Part shown: positions 21,670-33,551 of the stretch, one piece after another
How the letters are laid out: the number at the start of each line of letters is the position of its first letter
Numbering within the stretch: position 1 is the stretch's first letter
NCBI RefSeq assembly: GCF_021134715.1
Contig: NC_060018.1
Span: 8,449,501 to 8,513,500, forward strand
DNA length: 64,000 nucleotides
DNA from: Daphnia pulex
Lineage: Eukaryota; Arthropoda; Branchiopoda; Diplostraca; Daphniidae
Reading direction: 5' to 3'
The notes under the pieces: generated by a model
Told to the model about the DNA's origin: nothing
Seen by the model: the letters and a program-made list of their open reading frames with translations, nothing else
Database searches by the model: none
Translations under genes and position numbers: made by a program

Positions 21670-21929
21670 CTATTGGAATTCGAAAAAAAAATAAATAAAA
21701 ATCCGGTTTAAGTCAAAAGGATTTTTCTTTCTTCCTTCTTTTCTTTTCGTCCGGCTGCCGAGCTGACCAGTACTAAGAAGTTGACTGAACTAGTATTCTT
21801 TTTTCCGACACACAAAACTTTTCTATTTTTACTCTTTTGGCAAACAACTGTTCTACAACGACTACAGTAATTGTTTCATTACGTGTTTGTTGTCCCGTCA
21901 TCTTATTGCAAATTTTGCATTTTCTGTTT

Positions 21930-22430
21930 TGTTATTCAGATGATTCTGACCCCAACAGAAATATTCCTCGCTTCAAGTATGATTGGAGTATCCGATGAGG
22001 ATCTTTTGATACAAGGATATTTGGATGAAGCCAAGAACACCGGCATTTTTCTACAACAAGTTGCTGCCTGTAGGGAAATACTAAACATCATTAGTTGGAG
22101 ATTCTCAGCCTACCGAAAAGGGACTTCTAAAACCTACAAGTTGCTCTGTTGCATTTTGCACAATTCTCTGCCTTTCAAACGGGTAATTTAGTAATGAAGA
22201 AGATTTGTGTAAGCTCTTTCATAAAATTTAAAAATTCTGCAGGAACTCCCTGTCCCCTTTGGGATGTGGCATGTTTCTGAAGCTCGCCTTATGCGAATCC
22301 AAAGTTCTGTCAAAAGACTCAAGTACTCAAAAGTAGGAGTGAAAAAAGGGTGTAAGACTGGGAAAAAAATGAAGAAAGGCATCAAAAACAAGCGTGGGAA
22401 GAAGAACCGAAACAAGAAGTAGAAAGAAAA
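21930..22430 (+). pseudogene. Plus-strand copy of the unrecognised module gene
   Basis: Open reading from about 21940 gives IFLASSMIGVSDEDLLIQGY, then NTGIFLQQVAACREI and CCILHNSLPFKRV, matching the module pattern F-L-x-x-V-x-x-x-R-E ... H-N-x-x-x-F seen on the minus strand elsewhere. After a probable intron (near 22183-22243) a second exon reads ELPVPFGMWHVSEARLM and a very basic tail (KKGIKNKRGKKNRNKK) to a stop near 22422. It lies inside the same 1.6-kb insert as the Pax fragment. It is the most divergent copy. Confidence 0.5.
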
Positions 22431-22605
22431 AGTATTGCTTTGAATTCCTTGGATTGCCACAAATATTGAAGACAAAATTTTATTCGTTCCACACTGCCCT
22501 TTTTGGACTTTTATACCTTCAAATTTTTATCGGCATAGCTTTTTGTAAATTCATTTGTCGAATAGATTCCATCTATACTTTGTGAATTTTGTTAGTCATT
22601 TAATT

Positions 22606-23345
22606 GAGCAATGGAGCGTTATAGACAGACAGAGAAATTGACTTGTTTTTTTCTACGCATTCGATTATTATATTCGCCCTTTGGGCTCGCAATTGTTTGC
22701 TTATTAGAATTACGCATGCAATTAATGTAAATGCAAAATTCTCTTTTTTTTAAAATAATGCCACCATGCCAGAAGAACTAAGAGTTAGTAATTTTCATAA
22801 TATAATTTAGAAAAATTAAACCTTTTAGCCTTTTTGTTTGTTTTAGAAACTTGTTGCTGAAGGAAAAGTAAACAAGAAAAGGCCCCCAGCACAATCATGG
22901 AAAATATAGGGAAAAGATGGGATAGAGTTCAGACTGTAAACACAAATTAGAAAGACTTTGAACGCAAAAATGGAGAAAATGAGGTGCAATATGCTTTTTT
23001 TCATGGTGCACCCCTATCCCAGATGGGATCATTCACATTATCTCTTCAAGCAAGGAGAAAAAATTGGAAAGTTGGTCTAAGAAAACACACTCGCAAGTCG
23101 GTTTCACTCCTGAAAATTATGCAACTGATGAGGTTGCTCCGATGCCTAATACTGAAATTATACCTGGGTCAGATTTGCTTCCTTCTGAAATTGGTCAGTC
23201 TGATGCCGATTACAAAGCATTGTTTCAAGCAACAGAATGTTGGTAAGCCAATTTAAGCTCATGAAAAATAAAATTTATTAGATAATATTTCGCTTAAAAA
23301 AAATGCAGATTCGAACAACCGTCAAATCTTTTTACATACATCGTA
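22606..23345 (+). repeat. Dispersed repeat, copy B, right part
   Basis: It resumes with GAGCAATGGAGCGTTATAGA and runs collinear with copy A (11036-11770). The coding-like part (23064-23246) is open and reads LESWSKKTHSQVGFTPENYA, then PMPNTEIIPGSDLLP and EIGQSDADYKALFQAT. After CATCGTAAACAC (about 23339-23350) the copies diverge; here an open frame continues with ENLVAAVRKDNCKLC. Confidence 0.85.
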
Positions 23346-23350
23346 AACAC

Positions 23351-24558
23351 AAAAGAAAATCTTGTTGCAGCAGTTAGAAAAGATAATTGTAAATTATGTG
23401 TAGCTACAGCTTACTTTAAAATTTGCCATTGGTCTTAAATTGCTTGTTTTTGTTTTAAAGAACCTAAACAACACTTGAAAAACATTTATGACGGAGCCCA
23501 GGTGACTCCCGTAAACGTCTTCACCCTTTTCCGTGACACAATTTCCCGGCTTTTATCTAATGGTGTTTTGTCCTTCACTGATCTTACCGACTTGTTCAGT
23601 TATTCGCAGTATCTCGCAGCGGAAAGAAATTCGTAAAAATCATTTATATAGTGGCTTATTGTGTGCCAGTCTCAGAAAAAGAGCCATTCCCATATGTTTC
23701 ATTTAATGAGGAAACAAATCAGTTTTCTTAATTGCAACACGGATATTCGGTGTTGAAAAAAAAACAATAAGTTTATACTTCGTAATGCATTGCAAGTAAT
23801 CATGTATTAATTAATTTGTCTTTACAATGTAGACAGATTGGAGGAAGAAATGGCGGAATTACCAGATTCCAAACCAAAAAGGCAGGCACACATAAAAAAG
23901 AAGCACGCCTTTAACAACTAACGATGATTCTGGCTAAGTTGGAATCGTTTTATCTCATGGATCAAGTGTTGGTGGAAACAGTAAATTTGTAGTCCAATTC
24001 ATAAATATAAAGTTATAGTTCAATAACTAATTCGTCTGTATCTATTTAGATTCATTAGCGTAGGCCAGCCAGTCAATTTCTCCGTATCTACTAGATCTTT
24101 TGTTACATCACTTTCTTTAGTCTTGGTATCCGCAGAGCAAAAAGTCGTGCGACTCGTCGACTAGTGCGCGAATTAGTGGTAGTTGGTGGGACTGCTGCTG
24201 CAAGTTTTCTTGATTTTGCTTATGAATCTACTGTTGCTGTAGACTGACCTTTTTGATTGGTCTGCTAGTCACGTGTTATGGCAAACCTATCATTAGTCTG
24301 CTAGTCACGTGTTATGGTAGACAATTTTGACAACATCCTACCAGTAGAGATGTCAAACGTAAATAAAATCAATATAACTAATTTTTTAATAACTAGAAAC
24401 GATCAATGTTCGCATCCTTCATTTCCCCGACTTAGGGAAAATTGGACTGGTGAAGCATCACATTAATATGGAAGGATAACGATCCATCCAATTGCACCCC
24501 TATCGGGTACATCACAACGAAAAACAGGGGCTTGATAGAATTTTACAGGAATTGTTAG
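23351..24558. repeat. Mixed repeat-derived sequence, direct E-box repeat
   Basis: A short open stretch, TPVNVFTLFRDTISRLL (near 23510), ends at a stop near 23635. GTCTGCTAGTCACGTGTTATGG occurs twice in full, at about 24260 and 24296; each copy contains the E-box CACGTG. Nothing else was recognised. Confidence 0.45.
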
Positions 24559-25300
24559 TTATATTAAGTAATAATACCGTCCGTATCTCCATGGGCGGCA
24601 CTTGTATTATTAGTAAAAAAGAAAACTGAGGGAATCAGACTCTGTATGGATTTAAAGAAACTCAAAAGCATTTAAAAAAAATACTTCTCTCCGTTGCCCC
24701 GAATTGATGATGTCCTAGACTTATTGCTTCACGGACAAAAGTATTTTTCAACCTTAGACTTTGCTTCAGGTTACTGTAAAATAGAGATGGATGACAGCTC
24801 CAAGGAGAAAACAGCCTCATCGTGGATAACAATCTGTATGAATAGAACAGGTTGTCTTTCTGGCTGACTTATACGCCGGGTACTATACTATAGTTCATGA
24901 ATTATGTGTTACGTTCTGTTATCGAAAAAAAATGTTTAGCTGATCTCCGATGATATTTTAGTATTTCGTTAATCGAAAGAAGAGTATTTGAAAAATTTAG
25001 GATGTATTTTTTATCCTTTAAAAGTGGCTGATTTAAATCTCGGCCTCTTGAAATGTAAATTTATGTGTGAATCGGTCCAGTTAGGTCATGTGATTTGGTA
25101 AATGGAATCACCCCAGACGAAACTGAAATATCGAAAAAATTTTTAACTTCCCTTGAAGAGATTCAATCTTTCTTAGTGCTCGCATCCTACTATCATCAAT
25201 GTTTCACTATAAATTTTGCGGACATCGCGTACCCAATAACTGAAAAAAGAAGACAAAAGATTAGGATTTTCCTAACAGCCAAACTTGAATGCAGCAATTA
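24559..25300 (+). pseudogene. Ty3/gypsy reverse transcriptase relic
   Basis: SPWAALVLLVKKK and IRLCMDLKKLK are followed by LPRIDDVLDLLLHGQKYFST and LDFASGYCKIEMD (24585-24800), a standard Ty3-type RT series. A later part, VNGITPDETEISKKF and SFLVLASYYHQCF (25095-25215), is the RT/RNase H connection. The stretch between, where the YxDD box should lie, is full of stops. The relic is old. Confidence 0.85.
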
Positions 25301-25574
25301 AAAAATTAGCCGTTTAGGTTTTGCTGATTTTTTTTCTTGTTTTTTTTTCATATTAGGGGTTTTACTATATAACAATGTCAGCTATTTTAAACTTAAAACT
25401 AAGGAATTTTTATTATCACTTAATAGAACATGGACAATTGTCCTAAAACTAATTTGTCAACATCAGTCGATTCTCTGAACGTTTTGAATTGATTTATAAG
25501 TTATGGTGCGTAATATAAATTTAGTGTTGCACATTTCAAATCTTTATGGCAAATTGTATTGTGTCAGTCAAAAA
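25301..25574. other. AT-rich non-coding stretch
   Basis: No coding or repeat signal seen. Confidence 0.5.
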
Positions 25575-25990
25575 ATCATTACTTAATTCTTTTTGGGCAA
25601 TTCATGGCAAAATGTTCCAATGATTGACAGACATAACATTTGTGTTCCGTCGCGGGCTTGTCCTACGCCTCGAATGGATCCATCTCGGCCACCTCTTACA
25701 AGGATAATCCGCTTCTTCCTTGGTAGCCCCTGGCATTTGTAGGTCCAGCACCAAATTCGACCTGATGTAATTTGTTTCCCTTGAAACGTTTTCCTTGGCC
25801 ATGTGATCGGTCTTTTTATTTATCCCGTTCACGTTTGGCTTCCATCTTGTCTTTTTCCTCCAAGAATTTCGCTAGATCAGCGTCCAAATATTCCACAGCC
25901 TTTCTTCTGGCAACTTTGTCGGTCGTGGCGTTGTCGAATTTTCGCCAAAATGTGAGAAATTATACAAATTAAAAGCCGTTTTCGCTTGAT
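25575..25990 (-). pseudogene. Retroelement Gag-like CCHC relic
   Basis: Minus strand: a charged region (FLEEKDKMEAKRERDK, about 25870-25820) leads to CYVCQSLEHFAMNCPKR (about 25640-25590), a perfect C-x2-C-x4-H-x4-C zinc knuckle as in retrotransposon Gag. Stops interrupt the part between. It is oriented opposite to the nearby Ty3 RT relic, so the two are not parts of one element as they stand. Confidence 0.65.
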
Positions 25991-26660
25991 CCATGGTTAT
26001 TTCTCTACTTAGCTATGACGTCTTTGGCTTCAGTCTTATCGGCTTCTTCTTCCATTGTAGAAATTAATCTTAGTGATCCAAGTATTACAGTTTAGGTGGG
26101 CAGCATGATTTACTCCAATGTTCCAATTGCTGATAAGAAGAAAAGGGAATGGCGGACCATTATTTTCATTTCGATAGTCTATTAAGTTTTTTTAAGGAAA
26201 TTAATCGATCTTTGTGTATGTTTTAATTGTAGGTTTAAAAGACTACACGGCGCGTGCATCTTGTCTCTTACGGGAATGAATAACTTAACTATAATGATTT
26301 TTCAACAATGTTACTTTTATTGGTATAGTGTGAAATACAAGTTGATAGGAAAGATACCTAAAAAAAGGCAAAGATAATCGAAGAAGAGACAATACCTTTT
26401 ACTCGTATGTAGTCAGTTGAATTCGGCCACACGGCACAACACAACACAGCACAAATACGAATTATAGATAGTTTGTCTACACACTATCACTCGAGCCGGG
26501 TCGTTTAAGGAAAAACCGATCACTTGAACTAAGAAGAGTATCTGGCTACGAGAGAAGAATATCACACCATTTATATGAAAGGAGTAAGATTGCGACATGA
26601 ATAGAGAACAAGATAGCAAGAAGACGCCCATAGAGCCCCCTCCCCTGCCCCGCCAGTTAA
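25991..26660. other. Non-coding stretch
   Basis: No coding signal recognised on either strand. Confidence 0.45.
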
Positions 26661-26745
26661 TTGACAGTTGTGTCAACAGACTTAATTGAGAGTATAAATG
26701 CCCAGGTGTGTGATGCGTCACTGTAGCCGTAGGCTAAGTGACGCA
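26661..26745 (+). promoter_or_regulatory. Possible core promoter with TATA box and inverted repeats
   Basis: TATAAAT (26693-26699) follows a 16-bp palindrome-like TTGACAGTTGTGTCAA (26661-26676). About 20 bp downstream is a hairpin TGCGTCAC...GTGACGCA (26714-26745). The spacing fits a TATA-driven start, but I cannot assign a transcript. Confidence 0.3.
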
Positions 26746-27390
26746 CACGCAGTTCTGTTACATAACTCCCTCTCTTGCTAAACTGGATGGTTGGTTGAAG
26801 AATTGAGAAGATCTCGTAGTTTCACAGCTGCAGAGAAATGTAATTTTTCGGTGTGAGTGGCGTGAGTTCTTGTATGCCACCCAAATGAATTTATTGTTTC
26901 GACATTGCCGCTTTCTTGGTCCAGCATGAGGTTCATTTGGCTGGTGATGAAAGCCTAGTATTCCGAGTTTGTTGATGGTTGATTTTATTGATGTTGTTGT
27001 TGAAAACAATCAAAAGTGACAACCGAAAAGAGATCGGTCAATTTTGTCCCTGTCAATGACGGTTGCTTCCGCTGTGTTTAGGGCTTTAGTTAGTTGTCTT
27101 GTAGTCTTGAAGGCAGACGCGTAGATGCTTAGCTTTACAATAAGATGTATAGCTTGACTCTGGTCGACTCCGTATTTATAATTAATGTCATGTAAAAAAA
27201 ATGTTTGATTTTTCAGCAGTGCAAATGGTTGTCCGATACATGATGCGACTTTATTTTTTTATGTTGAGGTTTGCGTAAATAATACAGAAAAGCTAGGTAT
27301 CAAGCAGAAAATTGGTTATTCGCCGACGGATCAACATCATGACAGAGTCCACGTTCGTTTTTTTTTTGTTGCCAAATATTTAACAAATAT
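26746..27390. other. Non-coding stretch
   Basis: No exon recognised; could be a 3' UTR of the minus-strand gene that follows. Confidence 0.4.
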
Positions 27391-27852
27391 TTAGACTTCT
27401 CGTTCCTGCTCTTTTTTTCTGAACAAACAAGAACTCGAGATCAAGCTGTCATTTTGTTGCTGCCAAGTAAATAGTAGAATTAAATTCTTCATTGGGTACA
27501 TTAAGAAGGTTGGTTCTATCTTACGGTTCATGTTGTTGATTAAAACTGGACGAATAGTGAGGCTGAACGGTATTTTTGTGCGTTTCTGCCTGGTTTTCGT
27601 GTGGATTAGAACGATTAGGTTCATGGCCGCTGTTGGATAAATTCCATCCCTGACGACCAACTCTCACTTGACGGACGCGATTGATTGCTTCGACGCAAGT
27701 GTTATGCAGTTGCTGGAATCCTTGCAATATCTGCTCTTCAACGTCAAGGTTAGCAGCGGCCAGGAAACGTTGGTGTATATTGACGAGCTCGTCGAAGGCA
27801 TCAGTTAGCATTGGCATAAATGCGTCAAGTTCTGCGCGAAACTTGGCGTTGA
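27391..27852 (-). CDS. 3' end of an unrecognised helical protein gene (two exons)
   Basis: Exon 27852-27525 has an acceptor (CTATATAG) and a strong donor (GTAAGA). It joins in phase to 27418-27391, which ends at TAA 27391-27393. The exon encodes a helical N-terminal part (MLTDAFDELVNIHQRFL, DVEEQILQGFQQL, RVRQVRVGRQ) and a polar Asn/His/Gln-rich tail finishing KKEQEREV. No upstream exons were found, although a short open stretch (MTAKRKHTIKEKRA near 27900) lies before it. It could be a cellular gene end or a retroelement Gag start; I do not recognise it. Confidence 0.45.
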
Positions 27853-30717
27853 CTATATAGGTTCAAGCTCGTTTTTCCTTGATGGTGTGTTTTCGCTTTG
27901 CTGTCATCCGTGTGGCAAACAGGGCCTGTGCGTCGATTATACAAACAGGATACGACTTAATGAGTTCAGTGATTAGGGTCAACTGGCCGAACTGACTACT
28001 GCAAGATTGTTAACAGCCTTGAAATAAAGAGAAGAGCCTCGTTATACCGTGTAAATAAAAAAAAATTAAAAGCGAAGTCTTACGCGAATGTTTGTTGGCC
28101 GCACGTAATTGACTGAAATATTTTGTTCGAAATGTAAAAAAAAACAGTAAATTAGAAACAGATTCGTTAGTTTTGTCGTAAAGATTAGTAAATCCTAGTA
28201 ATTTATGTTTTGTTCAAGTGACAGCAAATTTTGATCAATTGTAGTGTCGATAAGTTCGTTCGTTTGAATTGTTCGAATAGGTAACTTGTCAAAATAGTGA
28301 TTCCGGAAATATTGGTTCGATTGGTTCAAAAGTTCGCGTTTGATGCTTAACTCATAAACTTGTAAATAAAAGAATGCATTACTGTTACTGTTATACCTCT
28401 AGTTTAGTACACCACCGCCACCCTTCCGACGCTCTCCCTTCATTTAATGATTAGAGCAAGAATTTTTTTTAAATTTCGAAGACGAGATGTTCATAACCAA
28501 CATTCTTATGCATTTGTTCAATAATTTTACTTAGATTTGAATATAAAGTTTCGTTAACTTACGATTGAGAACTGGGTGGTAAGTATACCATACAGAAGAA
28601 AACGGCCGACAAGTAGAGTAGGACACGCGCCTTGAGAGATTTTCTTCTGTTTCGCAGTTGTTACCTGAATTGCTCGTCAACTGGTTTTCGGCACCAATGT
28701 GACGGATTGGAAATCTGCAGTATTATATCATGGAAAGAAAGTAAGACCAGGACGACTTTGTCGCATACGGAAAAGAGTTTCTATTTTCGTTGCTCAGCGT
28801 AAAGACAGGATAACACTTTAATGAATATCAACCGCAAATGCCCCTTTTTCCCTTATCTCGTCGTCTGTCTTCACTGCCATGGCGCAACTTTTCATTTTCT
28901 TTGGCGCTGGTGCGTAAAAAAAGCGTAATGGGATAGCCGCAAACTTTTTATAAATTTACTTTCGTATTTCGAATTGCAGTATTAATTTGCGACTGAACTT
29001 AAACTCTGAATTAATCAAACTTTACACAAATCGCTAGCTCTTGATAAAAGCTATCCATTTCCGTAAAATTCAGTTCAATTTTTAAATAACTCGTAAAATA
29101 TTAGCCGTAGGCGTTTTAAATTTTCACATCATGTGCGGACAACAAAAAACAACTTAATTCATGGACGTGTAGGAAAAAGCCGTGGTGATGGTGGTAGATT
29201 TTAAGTCCAGGTGCAAAAAACCCTAAAACACTAAAGAAAAGAGGTAGCAGAGCGCCAGTGGTGTATAGAAACGACACTAATTTTCTGGCATACGCCAACT
29301 GATAGAGGTTGTAAACCGTATATGAAGTTTTCTGTAGTCTCTGATTTCAGAAATTCGGGAAATGAACAAATCTGGGAAAATTCGAAAATTTTTCAGATCA
29401 TCTTGAAAAATTCACAGTTAATTTATGAAAGGGTAATGTAAATACGATGTGAAAATAACAATTCCTTCTTGAAAATAAAATATATAAAAAGCAATGTGAA
29501 AAAAAGGTTTGGCCCATAAGATCATCGAAAATCAGTGGAATTGTGGATAAAATGAAATAATGAAGACAAAAACATGAATGTTTATGCTAATGATGAAGAA
29601 GAATAAGATCGACTTTAGAAAATGAGGATTTTTTGTTGGCAAGTTCAGTTGCGTGATCGTCTTAATGAATGATTTAAATTTTTTATAAAAATTTTGTAAT
29701 AATAACAATTTGATTTTTAGCCACTAACAATCATCTTGATAATTCTTCTGACGTCGGGAAAAAGCCGGCATAAATTTCTTATCGATTCAATCTATTTCAA
29801 AATGATTGAATGAAAAATTATGGTCATCGGCAGCACACGGTCAGATCCACGTTTATTTGCTCTCCCATCCCTTAAGATTATTTTCTTCCTTTCACAAGCT
29901 TAAGTAAACATACCATAAAGGTATATTTGAAGCGGTAAAATCCACGGGCGGTGACCTACATAGGCCCTATTTATGGAAGCGAGTGTACTTCATGATATTA
30001 TATTTGGGGGAGGTAGAGGAGGCAGACGGGGACAAGGAGGCAGACGGTCAGGGTTTCCAGTTTTTTCTCATAGGCATGACGAAAGTTTTGGCCAGATTGC
30101 TTAAAAAACTCCAATAAAAATATCGAAAAACACAAGAAATGACCAGTGATAAAAAGCTGTTAATAAACACAAAAAACCCAATTTTTCTTCGAAAAGCATG
30201 TCAATTAAAAAATTCAGTTCTTTTCCATCAAGGAATCTTGATTTCATATGATTTGTTTCGTTATATAAAGTCGCAAACATATTTTTTATGATCACAATCA
30301 GGGTTTGATTAATTATTACTAGATTTGCCAAAGTATTTGCCGTATCTATTCGCTATATTCACTAAATAACTCCGCTTCTGCTTCATGAAGCTGCTAAAAT
30401 GTAAGGTAAAACGTCATAAAAACTGACCCCAAAGAGCCATAGAGATCTTATCTTTTCCCAGAATATGTCATGATTTGGGAACGCTGCCCCCTCCCCCTCT
30501 GGTTAAGCTTAGCAGAGGGCACTCCTTCAGTCTAGTGTATACATGTTTCTGCATATCACTCTCTGGCTTTTCTTTTTTTGGGGGAATTCAGCTTACCAAT
30601 TGGATTTTATAAAATTTAGTTCAAACACTTCATTGCTTATTGATACAACTAATAAGAATTATGCTGGTTGTCTGGCTGTCACAGATGGAAAATAACACCA
30701 GCTTGTGAAAGGAGGTT
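27853..30717. other. Long non-coding stretch
   Basis: About 2.9 kb of AT-rich sequence with no convincing exon. GAGGCAGACGG occurs twice near 30017-30050. A CGGCACCAATGTGACGG string at 28690 looks like an LTR-retroelement primer site, but no LTR pair was found. Confidence 0.45.
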
Positions 30718-30948
30718 TTAGTTTTTGTTACCAACGGCCTGAATTTTTTTCTTTACATAACTCTTCATATTAATTCTTTTCAATTTAATGCAATTCAAGT
30801 AAGCATAGTTCCAAAGTAAGCAATTCAATTTTGAACCACGAACTAATAAATCCAATTTATCTGTATTGTACGTATTGTTTCCACTAATGTGTCTTGTATG
30901 TCTTATTTTTAAATGGTTCAAAACCAAATCAAATGCAGACGACTGCAA
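30718..30948 (-). pseudogene. Short relic related to the unrecognised module family
   Basis: The minus-strand peptide VLNHLKIRHTRHISGNNTYN resembles RFKIKQSRRIYGSNTHEN, which precedes the module at 33336-33551. It is therefore probably another 5' piece of the same family. The evidence is limited to about 20 weakly similar residues. Confidence 0.3.
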
Positions 30949-31065
30949 TTTCTATTTGTTTACTGGTTATTGGTTTCTCATAATATTGTAATCTAAAAGA
31001 AGAATTTATAAATATTGTTGTACAGAATTTGTTGTTGTGAATTTTATTGGGATCATTGAGGATCA

Positions 31066-31945
31066 CTTGTGTCGCAATGGTCTTCAGCTCATCATTTCTT
31101 CCTTGCCCCTATCCGAGACTCGGGATGACTCCAATCTGTAACAAACAGTTAATAAAATTGTTTGTTTGTTTATACCTGAAATACTAATACTAACCTCCAC
31201 AAATGCCCAAGCATTGTGCACAACAGTGAAAATTAACCTAAATACATGGGAATTGTTGCAGTTGAACTGTGGGGGAAAGAGCTTATGTAGCCTGGCCTGC
31301 ACAACACGATGGCAGGCAACTTCCTCCAAAAAGGTTCCTGTCCTCATACTTTTGGCAAAAGCGACTCTAACTCTGACATGTTGAATAAAATTGCCTCAAA
31401 CTTTCTGGCTTTCTTGATTTTGTTTATAAAGAAAAAAAAAATTTGCTCAAAGAAACAACTAATTTTTTAGATAGATCAAAATTGGTTAGCAGACGATGCT
31501 GTTGTTGCCTGCCTTATCTCCCGTCCCCACCTCCTCTTCCAGAAATGCTTCCATCACCCACGCCGATGACCATCTGAAAAATAAAGAAAGTCAGTAAGGA
31601 AAACCACGACCCAGCTGTCCCCCCTCCTCTTCCACCTATGCATCCACTACCACTACCATGATTACCACCACCTTTGAAGCAAAAGATATTAGGCTAGTAA
31701 AAGTGAGGAACACCACGACCACTACCTCCAAGATGACGACAAGTCCCTCCTCCCCGATCACCAGCACCAGGAACTCCATCAACGTCAACTGCAATAGCAG
31801 CAGCACCACTTCCACCTGTGAAAACTAAGAAAATATTTTTCCTTTACTTAACTTGGTTGAATTTTGAAAATGTAAGAAAAAAACGTGCAAACATAAAAAA
31901 CAAACAAAACATTTAAAAATCATTGCAACATCTCCTTTTCCTTCC
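31066..31945 (-). repeat. Dispersed repeat, copy 2, with module exon
   Basis: It starts ACTTGTGTCGCAATGG and is collinear with 6814-7815. The module exon (about 31347-31195, minus) reads TGTFLEEVACHRVVQARLHK and FTVVHNAWAFVEV, followed by an acceptor and a short last exon RVSDRGKEEMMS. The low-complexity CCACC/ACCACC part lies at 31500-31830. Its 3' end overlaps the exon ending KMEGKEKEMLQ (stop 31920). Confidence 0.75.
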
Positions 31946-33290
31946 CCTCCATCTTTTCCAACCACCCCTTCACCTGCGCCAACTGCTTTTTAGTGGCCGC
32001 ATCATCCGCTAACAAGCGGGATAAGGTGGCCTTAGCACTAAAAGAATAATAAAAAACATTAAAAAATGTAACAACAAATGAAAACAAATACAACGGCGAG
32101 AAGTTGAGGAAAATGCACCACAACATAAATCAGTAAGTTTGCGTATAAAACATTGGGAAAACATAAATACTTACTGGTTTACGTTGTTGTGCATTTCCCG
32201 CAACTTCTCCTCTCCTTGGCGCATTTTAATTTTTTCTTCCAGAATTTCCACAACACAATTGAATATATATTCATGGAATGAGCTATAGTTGTAAACAGCC
32301 GCAAGAGCGTGGAGCCTCGGCTGCATTTCCCGATGGCAAGCCACTTTTTCCAGGAAGCTTGCAGCCCTTCCATTCGCTGCAAAAGCCACCTGAACTCGTA
32401 GTGACGATCCAAAAACTTTAAATTATTTGCGCTTTACGAATTTCAAACCTTTATAAAAACATCACCATATTTAAATTACTGTCGAAATGTGACAAGAAAA
32501 AACGTGTTTAGCAGATGATGTAGTTCGTTTTTGTCTGCCGTATTTTTTAATGTAAAAAATGGCGAAGTTTCCTGTTATCTTAATAAGGATAAAAGAAAAT
32601 ATGAAAATAATTTAAAATCTTTTCAGTGAAGCAAAAGAATATGGAGATGATGATGTAAAGACTAACCTAAAAAAAGAAAATATAATTTTTTTCCAGTTCC
32701 TATTTTCCTTTTGGTCTTCGAGGATATCTCTGGATAATCAACTCAGCTGCAAGATTAGGCATAATATTTCAATGAGGTTCCGATGTAAGCGTCCCACAGT
32801 CCATCCGGGAGCCACTTTGATTGCCCGATTAAATTGGTAAACAGTTCGGTCTTTCAGGGTCTCGTGAACCAAACTCCATGCATTCAACGATACTTCCTCC
32901 TGCAAATTGACGACAAATTTTCAGGATAAATTATAAATTATCTAAAGAAAACATTTAAACCTCTTCGCTCTTGTTAATAAGGCGGATGAACTTCCTGTCA
33001 GATTCAACTTCATCGATTTTAACATTTTTCGTTGAACTTTAATTTAGGCTTAAATCGTACAACGCGTTGGAGGAGCATTCTGTGTGATTTCGGGGCGTTG
33101 GCGCCACTTCCAATCTGTTTATTTAATTACTCAATGGCCATGAGTACATTCATTCAGCAATATGAGTTAAAAGGATCTCATGGAATTATTAACCTACCGG
33201 GTTTCTTCGCCAGCTTACTGAGTACCAAAAACTTCTTTTCGAGTGCCGTTTTACGACTATTCATCAAATCTGGTACTTTTTTAACTTAAC
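31920..33290 (-). CDS. Best-preserved copy of the unrecognised module gene
   Basis: Exons read on the minus strand: about 33290-33200 (VPDLMNSRKTALEKKFLVLS), about 33030-32962 (KIDEVESDRKFIRLINKSEE), about 32899-32755 (LNAWSLVHETLKDRTVYQF, then a WTVGRLHRNL motif), about 32402-32173 with the module SFLEKVACHREMQPRLHAL and a charged coiled-coil-like tail, and 32040-31920, ending at TGA (SRLLADDAATKKQLAQVKGW). The last intron has a perfect GTAAGT donor and joins in phase. The third exon reaches a stop before a clear donor, so the model is incomplete there. The organisation suggests a host-like gene that has been amplified, or a gene carried by an unknown element. No catalytic motif seen. Confidence 0.45.
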
Positions 33291-33335
33291 TTAAGTTATT
33301 TAAGAACATACAGTGAAAAATTACTATGGATGAAA

Positions 33336-33551
33336 TCAAACAATTAATATGGTATTTGTGGCTTGAATTCTTGTTGCACGGTATGGGAATGAGCCTGTGC
33401 AGTCTACCTTCCACTTCCCGGCAGCAAGCCACTGCTCTAGAAAACTTGTTGCTTTTAAGCTTGCACGATTTTCATGCGTATTACTTCCATAAATGCGTCT
33501 TGATTGTTTGATTTTGAAGCGATTAAAAAACCAACACAGTAAGGATATCAT
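33336..33551 (-). pseudogene. Module family relic
   Basis: Combining two frames, the minus strand gives AVACCREVEGRLHRLIPIP and NSSHKYHIN, matching the module, preceded by FKIKQSRRIYGSN. A frameshift lies within it (33440 region). The copy faces the same way as its neighbours at 31.0-33.3 kb. Confidence 0.55.

Noticed and set aside
26400-28900. Possible LTR element (TATA box, CGGCACCAATGTGACGG primer-site-like string)
   Set aside because: I could find no pair of direct terminal repeats or pol sequence, so an LTR element is not supported.
33032-33289. 85-codon plus-strand ORF
   Set aside because: It is antisense to better supported minus-strand exons (VPDLMNSRKTALEKK and KIDEVESDRK).
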